IMG/VR virus record: IMGVR_UViG_3300021963_000659
Coordinates: 1 to 23,495 of that record
DNA from: a virus
DNA length: 23,495 nt
Strand: one strand, 5' to 3'
The notes below the pieces were generated by a model, which was not told where the DNA came from, did not search any database, and saw nothing but the letters and a program-made list of their open reading frames with translations. Below are positions 1 to 6,936 of this stretch, one piece after another (within the stretch, counting starts at the first letter, position 1; the number at the start of each line of letters is the position of its first letter). A program made the translations under genes and the position numbers.

Positions 1-147
1 ACACCAAGCAATTGCCTTAAATGGAAAAGAGTTATCGTGCTTTATGCCTGATAACTTCTCTTCTTCTATTGCACATATAACTTTACCATCTATTACTATT
101 GAAGCTGCTGAATCGTGGTAGAAAGCTGAAATTCCTAATTGAATCAT
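1..147 (-). CDS. Carbamoyltransferase, NodU/CmcH family (5' end only)
   Basis: Forty-nine codons from the start codon run off the left window edge. The N-terminus reads MIQLGISAFYHDSAAS, then an IDGK turn, IEEEKLSGIKHD and SFP. This is the opening of the NodU/CmcH/TobZ O-carbamoyltransferase family, whose N-terminal YrdC/Kae1-like domain starts with G-I-S-x-x-H-D-S-A-A and an E-E-R/K-x-x-x-x-K-H-D stretch. Family members transfer a carbamoyl group from carbamoyl phosphate (through carbamoyl-adenylate) to hydroxyls of sugars or antibiotics. It lies 4 nt after the sigma-like gene and is probably co-transcribed. In a phage it may decorate a glycan or modified nucleotide, which fits the glycan-modifying genes further right. 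The family call is firm; the substrate is unknown. Confidence 0.85.
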   Translation of the reverse strand, partial: MIQLGISAFYHDSAASIVIDGKVICAIEEEKLSGIKHDNSFPFKAIAWC

Positions 148-151
148 AGTG

Positions 152-841
152 TTAAATTTTAATATCACCCATATCTTCAAATTCGTTAAATAACTCCATT
201 TGTCTTTCTTTCATTTTATTGACAACTTTCGTTATGTAATGAGTTGGGTGACCAGTCATCTCTCTAATAAGTAGATAAAGAGATTTTTTATTGAAATTTT
301 CTATGTATTCTGCTCTCCTAAATAATTCCAAAACCGCATCAGCAATCTGCATATCACGTTTCTTTGGAAAATAATTTTCTAAATGGACATCCCAATATGC
401 CAACATCCTTTGATTAAAAGTTCTGAATTCATCGTTTCTAATTTCTTCTTTGAAATTGTTTTCAGTATCAAAGTGTTCAGGTAACGAAGATAGAATATCA
501 GTATCTTTATATCGTTTGTAGTTTGCGTTATTATTTAAGATAAGGTAATTTCTAGCAACAATTGTAAAGTAACTAAATGCTTTACCTTTACCATTTTTGT
601 ACATATGAATTTTTTCTACCATAAATGCAACAACTTCCGCCATTACATCTTGTGGGTCATCATCAAAATAGGTAAACTTCCATTTATTGTAAACTATTTC
701 AGCCAGTTTATCAAATGCAGGTTTAATTCTATCCCTGTATAATAAATCTTTTTCTCTCTGTGATTCTGATAAATTATACTCTATGATTGCATCCTCTGTA
801 TCCTTTGTAAAGTATTGTTTACTTTTTGCTTTTCTTGCCAT
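152..841 (-). CDS. Late-transcription sigma-like factor (gp55-like)
   Basis: The protein has 229 aa. Residues about 60-110 look like sigma-70 region 2: an acidic D-D-D-P-Q-D-V helix, then F-M-V-E-K-I, a GKGKAFSYFTIVARNYLI segment matching the G-x-x-F-x-T-Y-A-x-x-x-I-R core, and a basic N-Y-K-R-Y-K helix. The C-terminal part (about 165-215) is helical and basic and could be a DNA-binding helix-turn-helix. Size and layout resemble T4 gp55, which directs host RNA polymerase to late promoters. It shares a tight minus-strand cluster with the deformylase and a small membrane protein. The sigma call is by motif only; no separate late-promoter sequence could be assigned to it. Another host-takeover transcription factor is possible. 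Confidence 0.65.
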   Translation of the reverse strand: MARKAKSKQYFTKDTEDAIIEYNLSESQREKDLLYRDRIKPAFDKLAEIVYNKWKFTYFDDDPQDVMAEVVAFMVEKIHMYKNGKGKAFSYFTIVARNYLILNNNANYKRYKDTDILSSLPEHFDTENNFKEEIRNDEFRTFNQRMLAYWDVHLENYFPKKRDMQIADAVLELFRRAEYIENFNKKSLYLLIREMTGHPTHYITKVVNKMKERQMELFNEFEDMGDIKI

Positions 842-842
842 T

Positions 843-1082
843 TTAAATGTTTTTGAATCTTTCGATAGTTTCTTTTATTTGGTAAAATATAGAACCTACG
901 TCATCATCCTTCTCAAACATTTCACGACTATCTATCTGTCTTAATGCTTCCAGTAATGCCTGGTTTTTAGTTGTTTCTTCTTCTATAAAATCTTCGTATC
1001 TTTCTAACTTTTTTAGAAGATTATAAATTCCGTATATTGCTGCTAATAAACAAGCAATTACAATTCCTATTATAATTTCCAT
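843..1082 (-). CDS. Small single-pass membrane protein with coiled-coil tail
   Basis: A 79-aa protein of unknown function. Residues 2-22 form one strongly hydrophobic segment (IIIGIVIACLLAAIYGIY). A charged, heptad-like helix follows (LLKKLERYEDFIEEET, then ALLEALRQID) and an acidic-to-basic tail. It probably sits in the inner membrane with a cytoplasmic helical tail. It lies 1 nt before the sigma-like gene and 2 nt after the deformylase gene, so it belongs to that operon. No family was recognised. Confidence 0.75.
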   Translation of the reverse strand: MEIIIGIVIACLLAAIYGIYNLLKKLERYEDFIEEETTKNQALLEALRQIDSREMFEKDDDVGSIFYQIKETIERFKNI

Positions 1083-1084
1083 AA

Positions 1085-1726
1085 TTAAACTATTTCGTAT
1101 CCTTTTAAATAATAATCATTTGCTTTCTTATACTTAACTTCAACCAATTCTCCCTCTGGTGATTTCATCACTACAATTGAGTTTCTACCAGGTGTTGCTT
1201 TGACTGTACGAGTTGTTGAATATACCCTATCTTTGATAGTGATACCATCTAAGTGGTCAATCTCATGCTGAACAATAACTGTCATCATAGTTTCTACCGA
1301 AACCTGTTCTTTATCTCCTTCTCTGTTAATTTCAAAAGTTAATTCACCAAAATTATCTGTTTGAACTACAACTTTACAAGCTCTAATTGTTCTTAAAGGA
1401 TTTTCTACTGTTTTTGGAATAGATAAGCATCCTTCATAAAAAATAAACCCATCATTAGAGCGAGATGTAATAACTGGATTTAATAAAAATAGCTCTCTAC
1501 CATTTTCTTCATCTCCAAATTTAATATAACAAGCTCTTTTCTTAATACCTAATTGAGTTGCAGAAATACCTAAACCTGGATATTCTTTCAATCCATCTTT
1601 TAATAATTGTTCTAATTCATCTGCTTCTTTTGCAGTAATTTCTGTTTTTGGAGTTGGTGTTAAAAGAAACTCTCTAAATTGTGGGTTAAGTAAACCGTTT
1701 TTACCCTTGTCTGTAATTAATGTCAT
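1085..1726 (-). CDS. def: Peptide deformylase with C-terminal extension
   Basis: The protein has all three deformylase motifs: GLGISATQ at 51-58 (G-x-G-x-A-A-x-Q type, with Ser-Ala-Thr), EGCLSIP from 98 with metal ligand Cys100, and HEIDH at 154-158 with both His ligands and catalytic Glu155. It removes formyl groups from nascent proteins. Phage deformylases are known in marine T4-like phages and are thought to support heavy synthesis of phage or host proteins. At 213 aa it exceeds typical bacterial enzymes (about 150-190). About 40 residues follow the catalytic core and end in a VVMKSPEGELVEVKYKKA stretch and YYLKGYEIV. This tail may be a small ribosome- or partner-binding add-on (inference). 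It is co-transcribed with the genes on both sides. Confidence 0.93.
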   Translation of the reverse strand: MTLITDKGKNGLLNPQFREFLLTPTPKTEITAKEADELEQLLKDGLKEYPGLGISATQLGIKKRACYIKFGDEENGRELFLLNPVITSRSNDGFIFYEGCLSIPKTVENPLRTIRACKVVVQTDNFGELTFEINREGDKEQVSVETMMTVIVQHEIDHLDGITIKDRVYSTTRTVKATPGRNSIVVMKSPEGELVEVKYKKANDYYLKGYEIV

Positions 1727-1727
1727 A

Positions 1728-1943
1728 TTATTTTGTTTTATCGTTTAATCCGTATTTTATAAATTTATACCATATTCTTTCGTGGATATAGTATTGTATT
1801 GGTTTCCAAACTAATTCTGCTATTCCAAACGCTGCTCCCCATTTAATAGAACCAGTTATTGCCCACATAGTTAAGAATCCAATCGATGTACTAAGTATTC
1901 TATAACTAATAGTTTTAGCTATATGTCTTTTATAGTGAACCAT
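1728..1943 (-). CDS. DUF2061-family membrane protein
   Basis: Seventy-one residues match the DUF2061 pattern: a basic N-terminus with A-K-T-I-S-Y-R-I-L, a hydrophobic segment with W-A-I-T-G-S, a second hydrophobic stretch with G-I-A-E-L-V-W-K, and the Y-Y-I-H-E-R-I-W motif near the end. Two transmembrane helices are expected. DUF2061 proteins often occur near nucleotide- or sulfate-activation genes, but no biochemical role is firmly known to me. The start codon overlaps the last codons of the upstream nucleotidyltransferase by 14 nt. This suggests coupled translation and perhaps a shared task. Confidence 0.8.
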   Translation of the reverse strand: MVHYKRHIAKTISYRILSTSIGFLTMWAITGSIKWGAAFGIAELVWKPIQYYIHERIWYKFIKYGLNDKTK

Positions 1944-2268
1944 TTCTTATAGCAGTTCCACTTATTAAACCAATTTCAGTTGGTGGTTCGTGGTATATAA
2001 CATCATATCCAACATATCTTCCGTAATTTACAGATTCAATATCTGGTATAATTGAAATATATAACCTACCTTCTTCCAATTTATCTTGCAATAAATGAGT
2101 TAATTCAATTAATACTTCTTGTGCAGATTTTGGATTATTATCATCTTGCGGAACATCTCTAATTGCTATCCAAACGTTTTTACCTTTATCGTATTGTTGA
2201 GATATTAACCAATCATGTCCTTCATGCCATGTCTGCCATCTTCCGATGAATAATGCGTATTTTTTCAT
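1930..2268 (-). CDS. Small HxGH nucleotidyltransferase (cytidylyl/adenylyltransferase-like)
   Basis: A 112-aa protein with both signatures of the HxGH nucleotidyltransferase superfamily. FIGRWQTWHEGH at 7-18 gives the nucleotide-binding H15-x-G-H18, and ISGTAIR at 102-108 is the ISxTxxR motif. Such enzymes join NMN, pantetheine phosphate, glycerol phosphate or sugar phosphates to AMP or CMP. The GRWQ-x-x-H-x-G-H form is most like NMN adenylyltransferase-type or phage adenylyltransferases. The chain is short: it ends four residues after the ISxTxxR motif, where the family normally continues with a helix. The stop lies inside the start region of the DUF2061 gene. It may act as an oligomer or with its neighbour (inference). 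Substrate unknown. Confidence 0.75.
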   Translation of the reverse strand: MKKYALFIGRWQTWHEGHDWLISQQYDKGKNVWIAIRDVPQDDNNPKSAQEVLIELTHLLQDKLEEGRLYISIIPDIESVNYGRYVGYDVIYHEPPTEIGLISGTAIRNGSL

Positions 2269-2269
2269 A

Positions 2270-3166
2270 TTATAAAAATGGTAATATTGCTAATTCTTTT
2301 GCTTTTGCTTCTACCATAATATCTACAACATTGCCGTATAAGTTGGGTAGTTGTTTAATATAATCGGAGTGAGCTTGTGGCTTTAATTTACTATTTTCTT
2401 CGTGCAATGCTTTTGATTCCGAATAGTGAACTTCTGGTGTAATACCTTTTGGCCAAGTTGTAGATGCTAACTCTAATGCAAGTTGTTCTGATAAATCACC
2501 TGTGCAAAATTGATGGTGGTGATAATCGAATACAATAGGAATACCAATCTTTTTGTGAATATACATCAAATCTACAACAGAGTACATAGATGCTTTATCA
2601 TCATTCTCTATTGTCAATCGTTTCTTTACACTGTCAGAGAGTTTCTCAAAGTTAGCACAGAATCTATCCATAGCGGAGATTTTATCTCCGTAGACACCGT
2701 TACAATGAATATTGATATTGTTATATGGAGTTTTAGATAACCCCATCATATCAAATACTTTACCATGCAGTTCTAAATCTACAATAGTATTTTGTACTAC
2801 CTTTGGATTAGGAGAAACTAACACATTGAAAGGACCTGGATGTGAGTTAATACGCAAACCGTTTTCTTTGGCATAAGTACCACAACCTTTTAAGATATTT
2901 GAGATTTTATTGTAATCTGGCAAATCTTCTAAATTGTATTCACTTGCCCACGGAAACATATCGGATGATATACGAAATAATTTGATGTTATTTGCTACAT
3001 TCCATTTGAGAATCTCAAATAAATCACGAGAGTTTTGTAGTGCAAGTTCAGAAGCGTAAGAAATACCTTTTTGTGTAAAAGTTTTCTTAACCATACTACG
3101 ATTTGTAGTAATTTTAGGAGTTTGTTCTCCTAGTGTCATATTGATGCAAGCGTATCCTATATTCAT
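2270..3166 (-). CDS. uvdE: UV DNA damage endonuclease (UvdE/UVE1 family)
   Basis: The 298-aa chain shows the UVDE TIM-barrel landmarks in order: MNIGYACIN at the start, FRISSDMFPWAS around 64-75, HPGPFNVLVSP at 109-119, IHCNGVYGDK at 153-162, LTIENDD at 184-190, FDYHHH at 213-218, HYSE at 247-250, HSDYI at 266-270 and a closing DIMVEAKAKELA. The metal-binding His, Glu and Asp positions are present. The enzyme nicks DNA 5' of UV photoproducts and some other lesions and starts alternative excision repair. A phage in sunlit water would benefit. A promoter-like element ends only 4 nt upstream of the ATG, so the mRNA may be leaderless. Confidence 0.93.
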   Translation of the reverse strand: MNIGYACINMTLGEQTPKITTNRSMVKKTFTQKGISYASELALQNSRDLFEILKWNVANNIKLFRISSDMFPWASEYNLEDLPDYNKISNILKGCGTYAKENGLRINSHPGPFNVLVSPNPKVVQNTIVDLELHGKVFDMMGLSKTPYNNINIHCNGVYGDKISAMDRFCANFEKLSDSVKKRLTIENDDKASMYSVVDLMYIHKKIGIPIVFDYHHHQFCTGDLSEQLALELASTTWPKGITPEVHYSESKALHEENSKLKPQAHSDYIKQLPNLYGNVVDIMVEAKAKELAILPFL

Positions 3167-3170
3167 AACC

Positions 3171-3201
3171 CAAATATAAGAAATTTATTTCACAAATCCA
3201 A
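3171..3201 (-). promoter_or_regulatory. Bacteroidota-type promoter before the UV endonuclease
   Basis: On the minus strand a TTG (3199-3201) is followed by exactly 20 nt and then a perfect TATATTTG (3171-3178). This fits the Bacteroidota TTG / TAnnTTTG consensus. The -7 box ends 4 nt before the ATG, so transcription would begin at or next to the start codon. The -33 box is a few nt past the stop codon of the upstream membrane-protein gene. Confidence 0.75.
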
Positions 3202-3206
3202 GCCTT

Positions 3207-4277
3207 TTAATAAGTTTTTATATTTTCTTCCTCACTTTTGATTTTATTGAGTTCTCTTGCAGTACCTCCTTTTGAATTTAACCAATAATTTACGGCTTTT
3301 GGATTATTTATCCATAATTTCTTATTATTCCAATTAAATTCTGGATGCATAAAATCTTCCCATTGTAATTTTGGCAATTCTTCAATTTGTTGTGGAATAT
3401 TTTCCACTAAAACTTCGGATTTTTCCTCAATTGGTAAATTTTTTCCACTATCTCCGTAAACTTGATAAATTTTTTCCACTAATTCGGAATCTTGCCGAAT
3501 TGGTTCATCTAATTTGACATTTTCTGTTAAATTTTCTTCTTCTTTTCGGATTTTTACTGAAACTAACCCATTGAATGCAATAATTAGAGCAACTGCAAGA
3601 GGGTCAAACACTATAACGATGAGAAAAATGAAAAATTTCACTACATTTTTCAATTCCATATTAAATGCTTCTGCTACAAATCGAAATCCACCAACTTCTT
3701 TTTCTAAACCTAAGTTGGAAATCTTAATTTGGTTAATTTTTTCAGTTTCTTCGGCATTTTGGTTCTGTAAATCTGAAATTTTATCGTTAATTTTAGAAAT
3801 TTGCTTATCTCTATTATCAATTGAACGGATAAGACGAGAGTTTACCTTACCACCATCTAATATTTTACCCTGATTTGAGTTAAATTCGGTAATTTGAGTG
3901 GAAAGTTGAGTAATTTGGGTGTTATTTTGGTCTATTTTAGTTTGATGAACTGCAATTTCTCTATCTACCTGTTGTAATTGAAGTGATTGTGCCTGAAAAG
4001 CATTAGATAAATAACCAAAAATACCAGCAGATGTAATTAACATAAGAACTCCAACTGAAATAGTTAAATACCATTTGTTGAATCCTTCTAATTCATCCCA
4101 TTTTTGTTTTAGATAGGTAGCAGCAACTAATTTTGCTAACTCCAAAGAAGATGCCATTACCATAACAGATACAGATGCTCCTGCAAAAAGAACACCTAAA
4201 CCGGTTACGGAAAAATAAGCTGCACATCCTGCTATAATTAAAGCAGAAATACCAACTAAAACTTTAAGCCAATTCAT
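3207..4277 (-). CDS. Four-helix membrane protein with long coiled coil
   Basis: A 356-aa protein of unknown function. Hydrophobic segments lie at about 4-23, 26-47, 72-92 and 212-238. Between the third and fourth is a long heptad-rich region (about 95-195) full of Gln, Asn, Ile and Lys, which should form a coiled coil outside the bilayer. The last helix holds an FDPLAVALIIAFN motif that I associate with conserved membrane proteins of marine myophages. The C-terminal 110 residues are soluble and acidic, with Trp-rich patches. It could organise a membrane-bound phage complex or alter the host envelope (inference). Its start overlaps the stop of the 61-aa gene upstream (TAATG). Confidence 0.85.
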   Translation of the reverse strand: MNWLKVLVGISALIIAGCAAYFSVTGLGVLFAGASVSVMVMASSLELAKLVAATYLKQKWDELEGFNKWYLTISVGVLMLITSAGIFGYLSNAFQAQSLQLQQVDREIAVHQTKIDQNNTQITQLSTQITEFNSNQGKILDGGKVNSRLIRSIDNRDKQISKINDKISDLQNQNAEETEKINQIKISNLGLEKEVGGFRFVAEAFNMELKNVVKFFIFLIVIVFDPLAVALIIAFNGLVSVKIRKEEENLTENVKLDEPIRQDSELVEKIYQVYGDSGKNLPIEEKSEVLVENIPQQIEELPKLQWEDFMHPEFNWNNKKLWINNPKAVNYWLNSKGGTARELNKIKSEEENIKTY

Positions 4278-4462
4278 TATTCTTTTTCAATATTGATTAA
4301 TTCTGCGATTCTTTCATTTACCTTCTGTGTATCCTTAATGATTTGTAGGATTTCAGCGTGTGATAACTGCATTGCTCCTGTGGCAGCTCCTTCGATTATT
4401 CTTAATTTGCCTTTCATAACTTCCGTCATATTAAGAACTTGTTGTTTGTACATCATACCCAT
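4277..4462 (-). CDS. Small helical protein, unknown function
   Basis: About 61 aa, starting MGMMYKQQVLNMTEVM and ending INIEKE. It is mostly amphipathic helix, with an IIEGAATGAMQLSHAEIL segment in the middle. The frame stays open upstream to 4516, but that part would read through a terminator hairpin (4484-4517) and lies downstream of a promoter. I therefore take a Met at 4462, or possibly 4456, as the start. The stop overlaps the ATG of the coiled-coil membrane protein, so the two are probably coupled. Confidence 0.7.
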   Translation of the reverse strand: MGMMYKQQVLNMTEVMKGKLRIIEGAATGAMQLSHAEILQIIKDTQKVNERIAELINIEKE

Positions 4463-4483
4463 AGTAATAAATATTTTATATAT

Positions 4484-4517
4484 AAAAAATGAGTGGAACA
4501 TAATTGCCCCACTCATT
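4484..4517 (-). terminator. Rho-independent terminator after hsp20
   Basis: On the minus strand AATGAGTGG (4517-4509) pairs with CCACTCATT (4496-4488). The loop is 12 nt and a run of T residues follows at once (4484-4489). It sits 23 nt past the hsp20 stop codon. Its 5' arm directly abuts, by one base, the -7 box of the next promoter. Confidence 0.75.
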
Positions 4518-4547
4518 AAATATACGAAAAATAACCCAAATTACCTA
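4517..4547 (-). promoter_or_regulatory. Probable promoter for the 61-aa and coiled-coil genes
   Basis: A TATATTTA -7 box lies at 4517-4524, with a weak -33 (TAG instead of TTG) at 4545-4547 and a 20-nt spacer. The TTTTCGTATATTT context is shared with the promoter at 5749. The -33 side lies inside the end of hsp20. Transcription would start inside the terminator's 5' arm. Confidence 0.5.
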
Positions 4548-4933
4548 ATATTAATAGATAATTTTTTTGCCTTTCTTTCATCTTTTTTATCTATGATGAT
4601 AGAAAGTACCCCATTGTTGAATTTAGCTTCCGATTTTGTACCATCGTAATCCTTACCTAATTTGAAGCTAAAATCAATATCTTTAATTAAAGTAGATGCA
4701 TCTTCTGGTTTTGTGGATTTAATTGTAACCCTGTCTTCCGTTGCTTCTAAATTAATTTTTTTAGGGTCGTGACCCAATACATTTACTGATAATTCGATTT
4801 TACCATCTTGTAATTCTTTTGTAGTATAATCAGAAAATACGTTTTGTTTAGCGTGGGAGAATAGATTATCCCAATCTAAAAATAAATCGTCTAAATTTGC
4901 TTTGTAGCCAGTTGTACTTTTGAATGTGCTCAT
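4541..4933 (-). CDS. Hsp20/alpha-crystallin small heat shock protein
   Basis: The 130-aa protein has an alpha-crystallin fold pattern. An N-terminal helical arm (1-38) is followed by beta strands starting at GKIELSVNVLGHDPKKINLEA and RVTIKST. The NGVL of the A-x-x-x-n-G-V-L signature is at 107-110 and a C-terminal I-x-I motif at 127-129 (SINIR). Such proteins hold unfolding proteins as oligomers without ATP. Hsp20 genes are a frequent feature of T4-like marine phages and probably protect phage proteins during assembly. A promoter-like pair lies upstream and a terminator downstream, so it may be its own transcription unit. Confidence 0.88.
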   Translation of the reverse strand: MSTFKSTTGYKANLDDLFLDWDNLFSHAKQNVFSDYTTKELQDGKIELSVNVLGHDPKKINLEATEDRVTIKSTKPEDASTLIKDIDFSFKLGKDYDGTKSEAKFNNGVLSIIIDKKDERKAKKLSINIR

Positions 4934-4953
4934 AATAATAATTGTTTAAGGTT

Positions 4954-4983
4954 TAAATATAAAGGTTCAATTTTTATACCAAA
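4954..4983 (-). promoter_or_regulatory. Probable hsp20 promoter
   Basis: Minus-strand TTTG (4980-4983), an 18-nt spacer and TATATTTA (4954-4961) end about 20 nt before the hsp20 ATG. The spacer is 2 nt shorter than in the other promoters here, so the call is weaker. Confidence 0.5.
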
Positions 4984-4985
4984 TG

Positions 4986-5013
4986 AAAAAAGTATGACAT
5001 TTTGTCATACTTT
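4986..5013 (-). terminator. Rho-independent terminator after the HD-domain gene
   Basis: A perfect 11-bp stem (4989-4999 with 5003-5013) has a 3-nt loop. On the minus strand T residues (4986-4990) follow directly. It lies 7 nt after the stop of the HD-domain gene. The centre contains TGACA-N3-TGTCA, a motif repeated at 15755, 16291 and 16667. Confidence 0.8.
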
Positions 5014-5019
5014 CTATTC

Positions 5020-5676
5020 CTACTTTTGAGAATTTCGGAAATTTTGTCGTTCTATGATGGTACTCATATAATCTGCCCAATGCATAATATACTGAATATT
5101 GTATCTTAAACTCTTAGTAATATCGTGCGTTTTGTAGTATTTAATATTTTCCTCATCAAACATACCATCTGTAAGTTTAATACCAAAATACTCTTTCTCA
5201 TTATAAGTAATACCGTAGTGATTTAAAGTAAAGAATGTTCTATCAGTAAGTGTCATATATGAATTATCTGTATTCATCTTAAACACATCTCCTTTATTCT
5301 TTACATGCCAATCGGAATCATTTTGAACATAATGTAAATTACCCTTTGTTCCTAACTTACCTAAATCGTGATGTAAAGCAGTAAATACTAACTCTTCATC
5401 AGTAAAATCAATTTCACCACCTGCGGCAGCAAAAGTTTCCTTCATTCGTAGAGCATTTTTGGTAACATTAAAAATATGGTCAATATACCCACCAATATAT
5501 GCGTTATGATAATTTGCGTTACCACTTGCTGGTGCTAGTGTTAGGTTGATACCCAACTCTTCTTCTGAATACATATGAAGCAGTTTTTCTAACCTCTCTC
5601 CTGTAAAGTATTTGTTAAGGATTCCTATGAACCTTGTGTAGTTTTGTTTTAATTCTTGTTCTGTTTTTTGAATCAT
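5020..5676 (-). CDS. HD-domain phosphohydrolase-like protein
   Basis: In this 218-aa protein the HD-superfamily metal ligands appear in order: H67 in GGYIDHIFNV, the HD pair H103-D104 in LHHDLGKLG, H153 in LNHYG, and D202 in HWADYM. The GGYIDHIFNV / HHDLGK arrangement resembles HD proteins that hydrolyse nucleotides, cyclic nucleotides or phosphate esters. The substrate cannot be read from sequence. Possible roles are cleaning up the nucleotide pool or breaking down a host signal during infection. It has its own consensus promoter with a leader of about 70 nt and its own terminator, so it is likely monocistronic. Confidence 0.82.
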   Translation of the reverse strand: MIQKTEQELKQNYTRFIGILNKYFTGERLEKLLHMYSEEELGINLTLAPASGNANYHNAYIGGYIDHIFNVTKNALRMKETFAAAGGEIDFTDEELVFTALHHDLGKLGTKGNLHYVQNDSDWHVKNKGDVFKMNTDNSYMTLTDRTFFTLNHYGITYNEKEYFGIKLTDGMFDEENIKYYKTHDITKSLRYNIQYIMHWADYMSTIIERQNFRNSQK

Positions 5677-5748
5677 TGTTTGAAAGTTTAAGTTATTGAA
5701 AAGTTGTGAAGCTGCTAAGCTGCTTTATGCTACTATAAAAAGATACCT

Positions 5749-5780
5749 CAAATATACGAAAATTATTTTACTTTTCCAAA
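5749..5780 (-). promoter_or_regulatory. Consensus Bacteroidota promoter for the HD-domain gene
   Basis: Minus-strand TTTG (5777-5780), exactly 20 nt, then a perfect TATATTTG (5749-5756). The leader to the ATG at 5676 is about 70 nt and holds a GCAGCTTA / GCAGCTTC direct repeat. Confidence 0.8.
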
Positions 5781-6098
5781 TCATTTCAGAAAAATATCTT
5801 TTTTTGTTAAAATTTTATAAAGTATTTCTACTTCTTCTTCCGAAGTCATTTCAGGAAGGTCTTCATCGAATAGCCTGATAGTATAGATGGGATTACCTTT
5901 ATCATCTAAGAACTCACCTGATTCTGAACTATAAAGTGCAGGTGCGTATTCCATTTCTGGTATTTCATCTTCATCAATATCGATTAAGGGTATTATGTAA
6001 TAGTGAAAGGAGTCTTCTCCATCCTCTACTTCTAATCTATGACACTTCCATTTGTTGAAGCTAGATTCTGTTATGGGTGTTTGTGGAACTATAATCAT
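5781..6098 (-). CDS. Acidic protein of unknown function
   Basis: A 105-aa protein rich in Asp, Glu, Pro and Tyr. It starts MIIVPQTPITESSFNKWKCH, has an acidic I-D-E-D-E-I-P-E-M centre and ends in a short basic helix (YKILTKKDIFLK). The beta-like hydrophobic pattern suggests a small soluble fold. No family was recognised. A promoter-like element ends 4 nt before its ATG, so it may be read from a leaderless message. Its 3' end abuts the promoter of the HD gene. Confidence 0.75.
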   Translation of the reverse strand: MIIVPQTPITESSFNKWKCHRLEVEDGEDSFHYYIIPLIDIDEDEIPEMEYAPALYSSESGEFLDDKGNPIYTIRLFDEDLPEMTSEEEVEILYKILTKKDIFLK

Positions 6099-6102
6099 AC
6101 TA

Positions 6103-6134
6103 CTAATATACTAAAAAATTTTGTAATTTACAAA
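6103..6134 (-). promoter_or_regulatory. Promoter-like element before the 105-aa gene
   Basis: Minus-strand TTTG (6131-6134), 20 nt, then TATATTAG (6103-6110), one mismatch to TAnnTTTG. Only 4 nt separate the -7 box from the ATG, as at the UV endonuclease gene. Confidence 0.65.
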
Positions 6135-6147
6135 TTAAATAATGTTT

Positions 6148-6936
6148 TTAGGTTTTTTTAATATTAGGTATATAGGATGGAAATTCTGATGAAATATAAT
6201 TAAATAATGTTTCTGCGTATTTTTTGTTATGAATAGGTCCATGATGCCCACCATCAACTGCCTTATCTATAACCGTAGCAAAATCACCATCAAATCTATT
6301 AAATTCTTTATAATCGGTTGGTATATTCATAGAACCGTTCCACAACCAATTAGCTCCTTTTGATTCTAAAAAATATTTTATTAATAAATGGTTTTTATAC
6401 CAATTTATAAAATCTGAATTTTCATTTTGTAAAGCAACCATATTATTTTGAATATTCTCCCCATTGGTTGTTTCTAATAAATATCCCCAAGATGATTGTG
6501 GCATAAACGGTTCTATCCCACCCTCATCTGTATATATTTCTCTACGGCATATATCTGGATATACTATCAAAACCAAATCAGGTTTAACATAATCATAATA
6601 AGTTAATAAACATCTTGCAATAAAATCATTACTTCTACCACCTGTTCCAAAATTTAAATTAACACCGTTTGGTATATACTTACAAAATATTTGAGGCCAA
6701 GTATCTACATAATTAACACCAACTCCTTCTGTGTGAGAACATCCCAATGATAAAACTTTAAACCCCTTTCGAGTAATACTATCACCTCTAAATCCTAATT
6801 CGTTATAACTGTATGAGCATAATTCGGTGTTATCAGAGCCAGATGTTTTATAAGTTTTATTAACCCTATCTGATAGATTAAATTTATACGTTGATATTTC
6901 AAACGAGTCTACATTCCAATATTTTAATACCTCCAT
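6148..6936 (-). CDS. SGNH/GDSL-type hydrolase, first copy
   Basis: The 262-aa chain shows SGNH blocks: VLSLGCSHTEGVGV at 61-74 with nucleophile Ser67, GTGGRSND at 97-104 (the block with catalytic Asn), and a C-terminal DGGHH at 228-232 giving the Asp-x-x-His pair. SGNH enzymes remove or transfer acyl groups on sugars, lipids or peptidoglycan. Two SGNH genes in tandem next to glycosyltransferases suggest trimming or acylating a glycan on the virion or host surface (inference). There is no signal peptide, so it should act in the cytoplasm or as part of the virion. It ends in NIKKT and lacks the Ser-Leu-Ile tail of its neighbours. Confidence 0.8.
   Translation of the reverse strand: MEVLKYWNVDSFEISTYKFNLSDRVNKTYKTSGSDNTELCSYSYNELGFRGDSITRKGFKVLSLGCSHTEGVGVNYVDTWPQIFCKYIPNGVNLNFGTGGRSNDFIARCLLTYYDYVKPDLVLIVYPDICRREIYTDEGGIEPFMPQSSWGYLLETTNGENIQNNMVALQNENSDFINWYKNHLLIKYFLESKGANWLWNGSMNIPTDYKEFNRFDGDFATVIDKAVDGGHHGPIHNKKYAETLFNYISSEFPSYIPNIKKT

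Noticed and set aside
1942-1968. RNGSL ending of the nucleotidyltransferase as a tail
   Set aside because: These codons overlap the start of the DUF2061 gene, so the residues are constrained by that overlap, and the last Ile is missing.
2510-2740. Plus-strand frames opposite the UV endonuclease and other long genes
   Set aside because: They are antisense to clear genes, have no promoter or recognisable product, and were treated as shadows.
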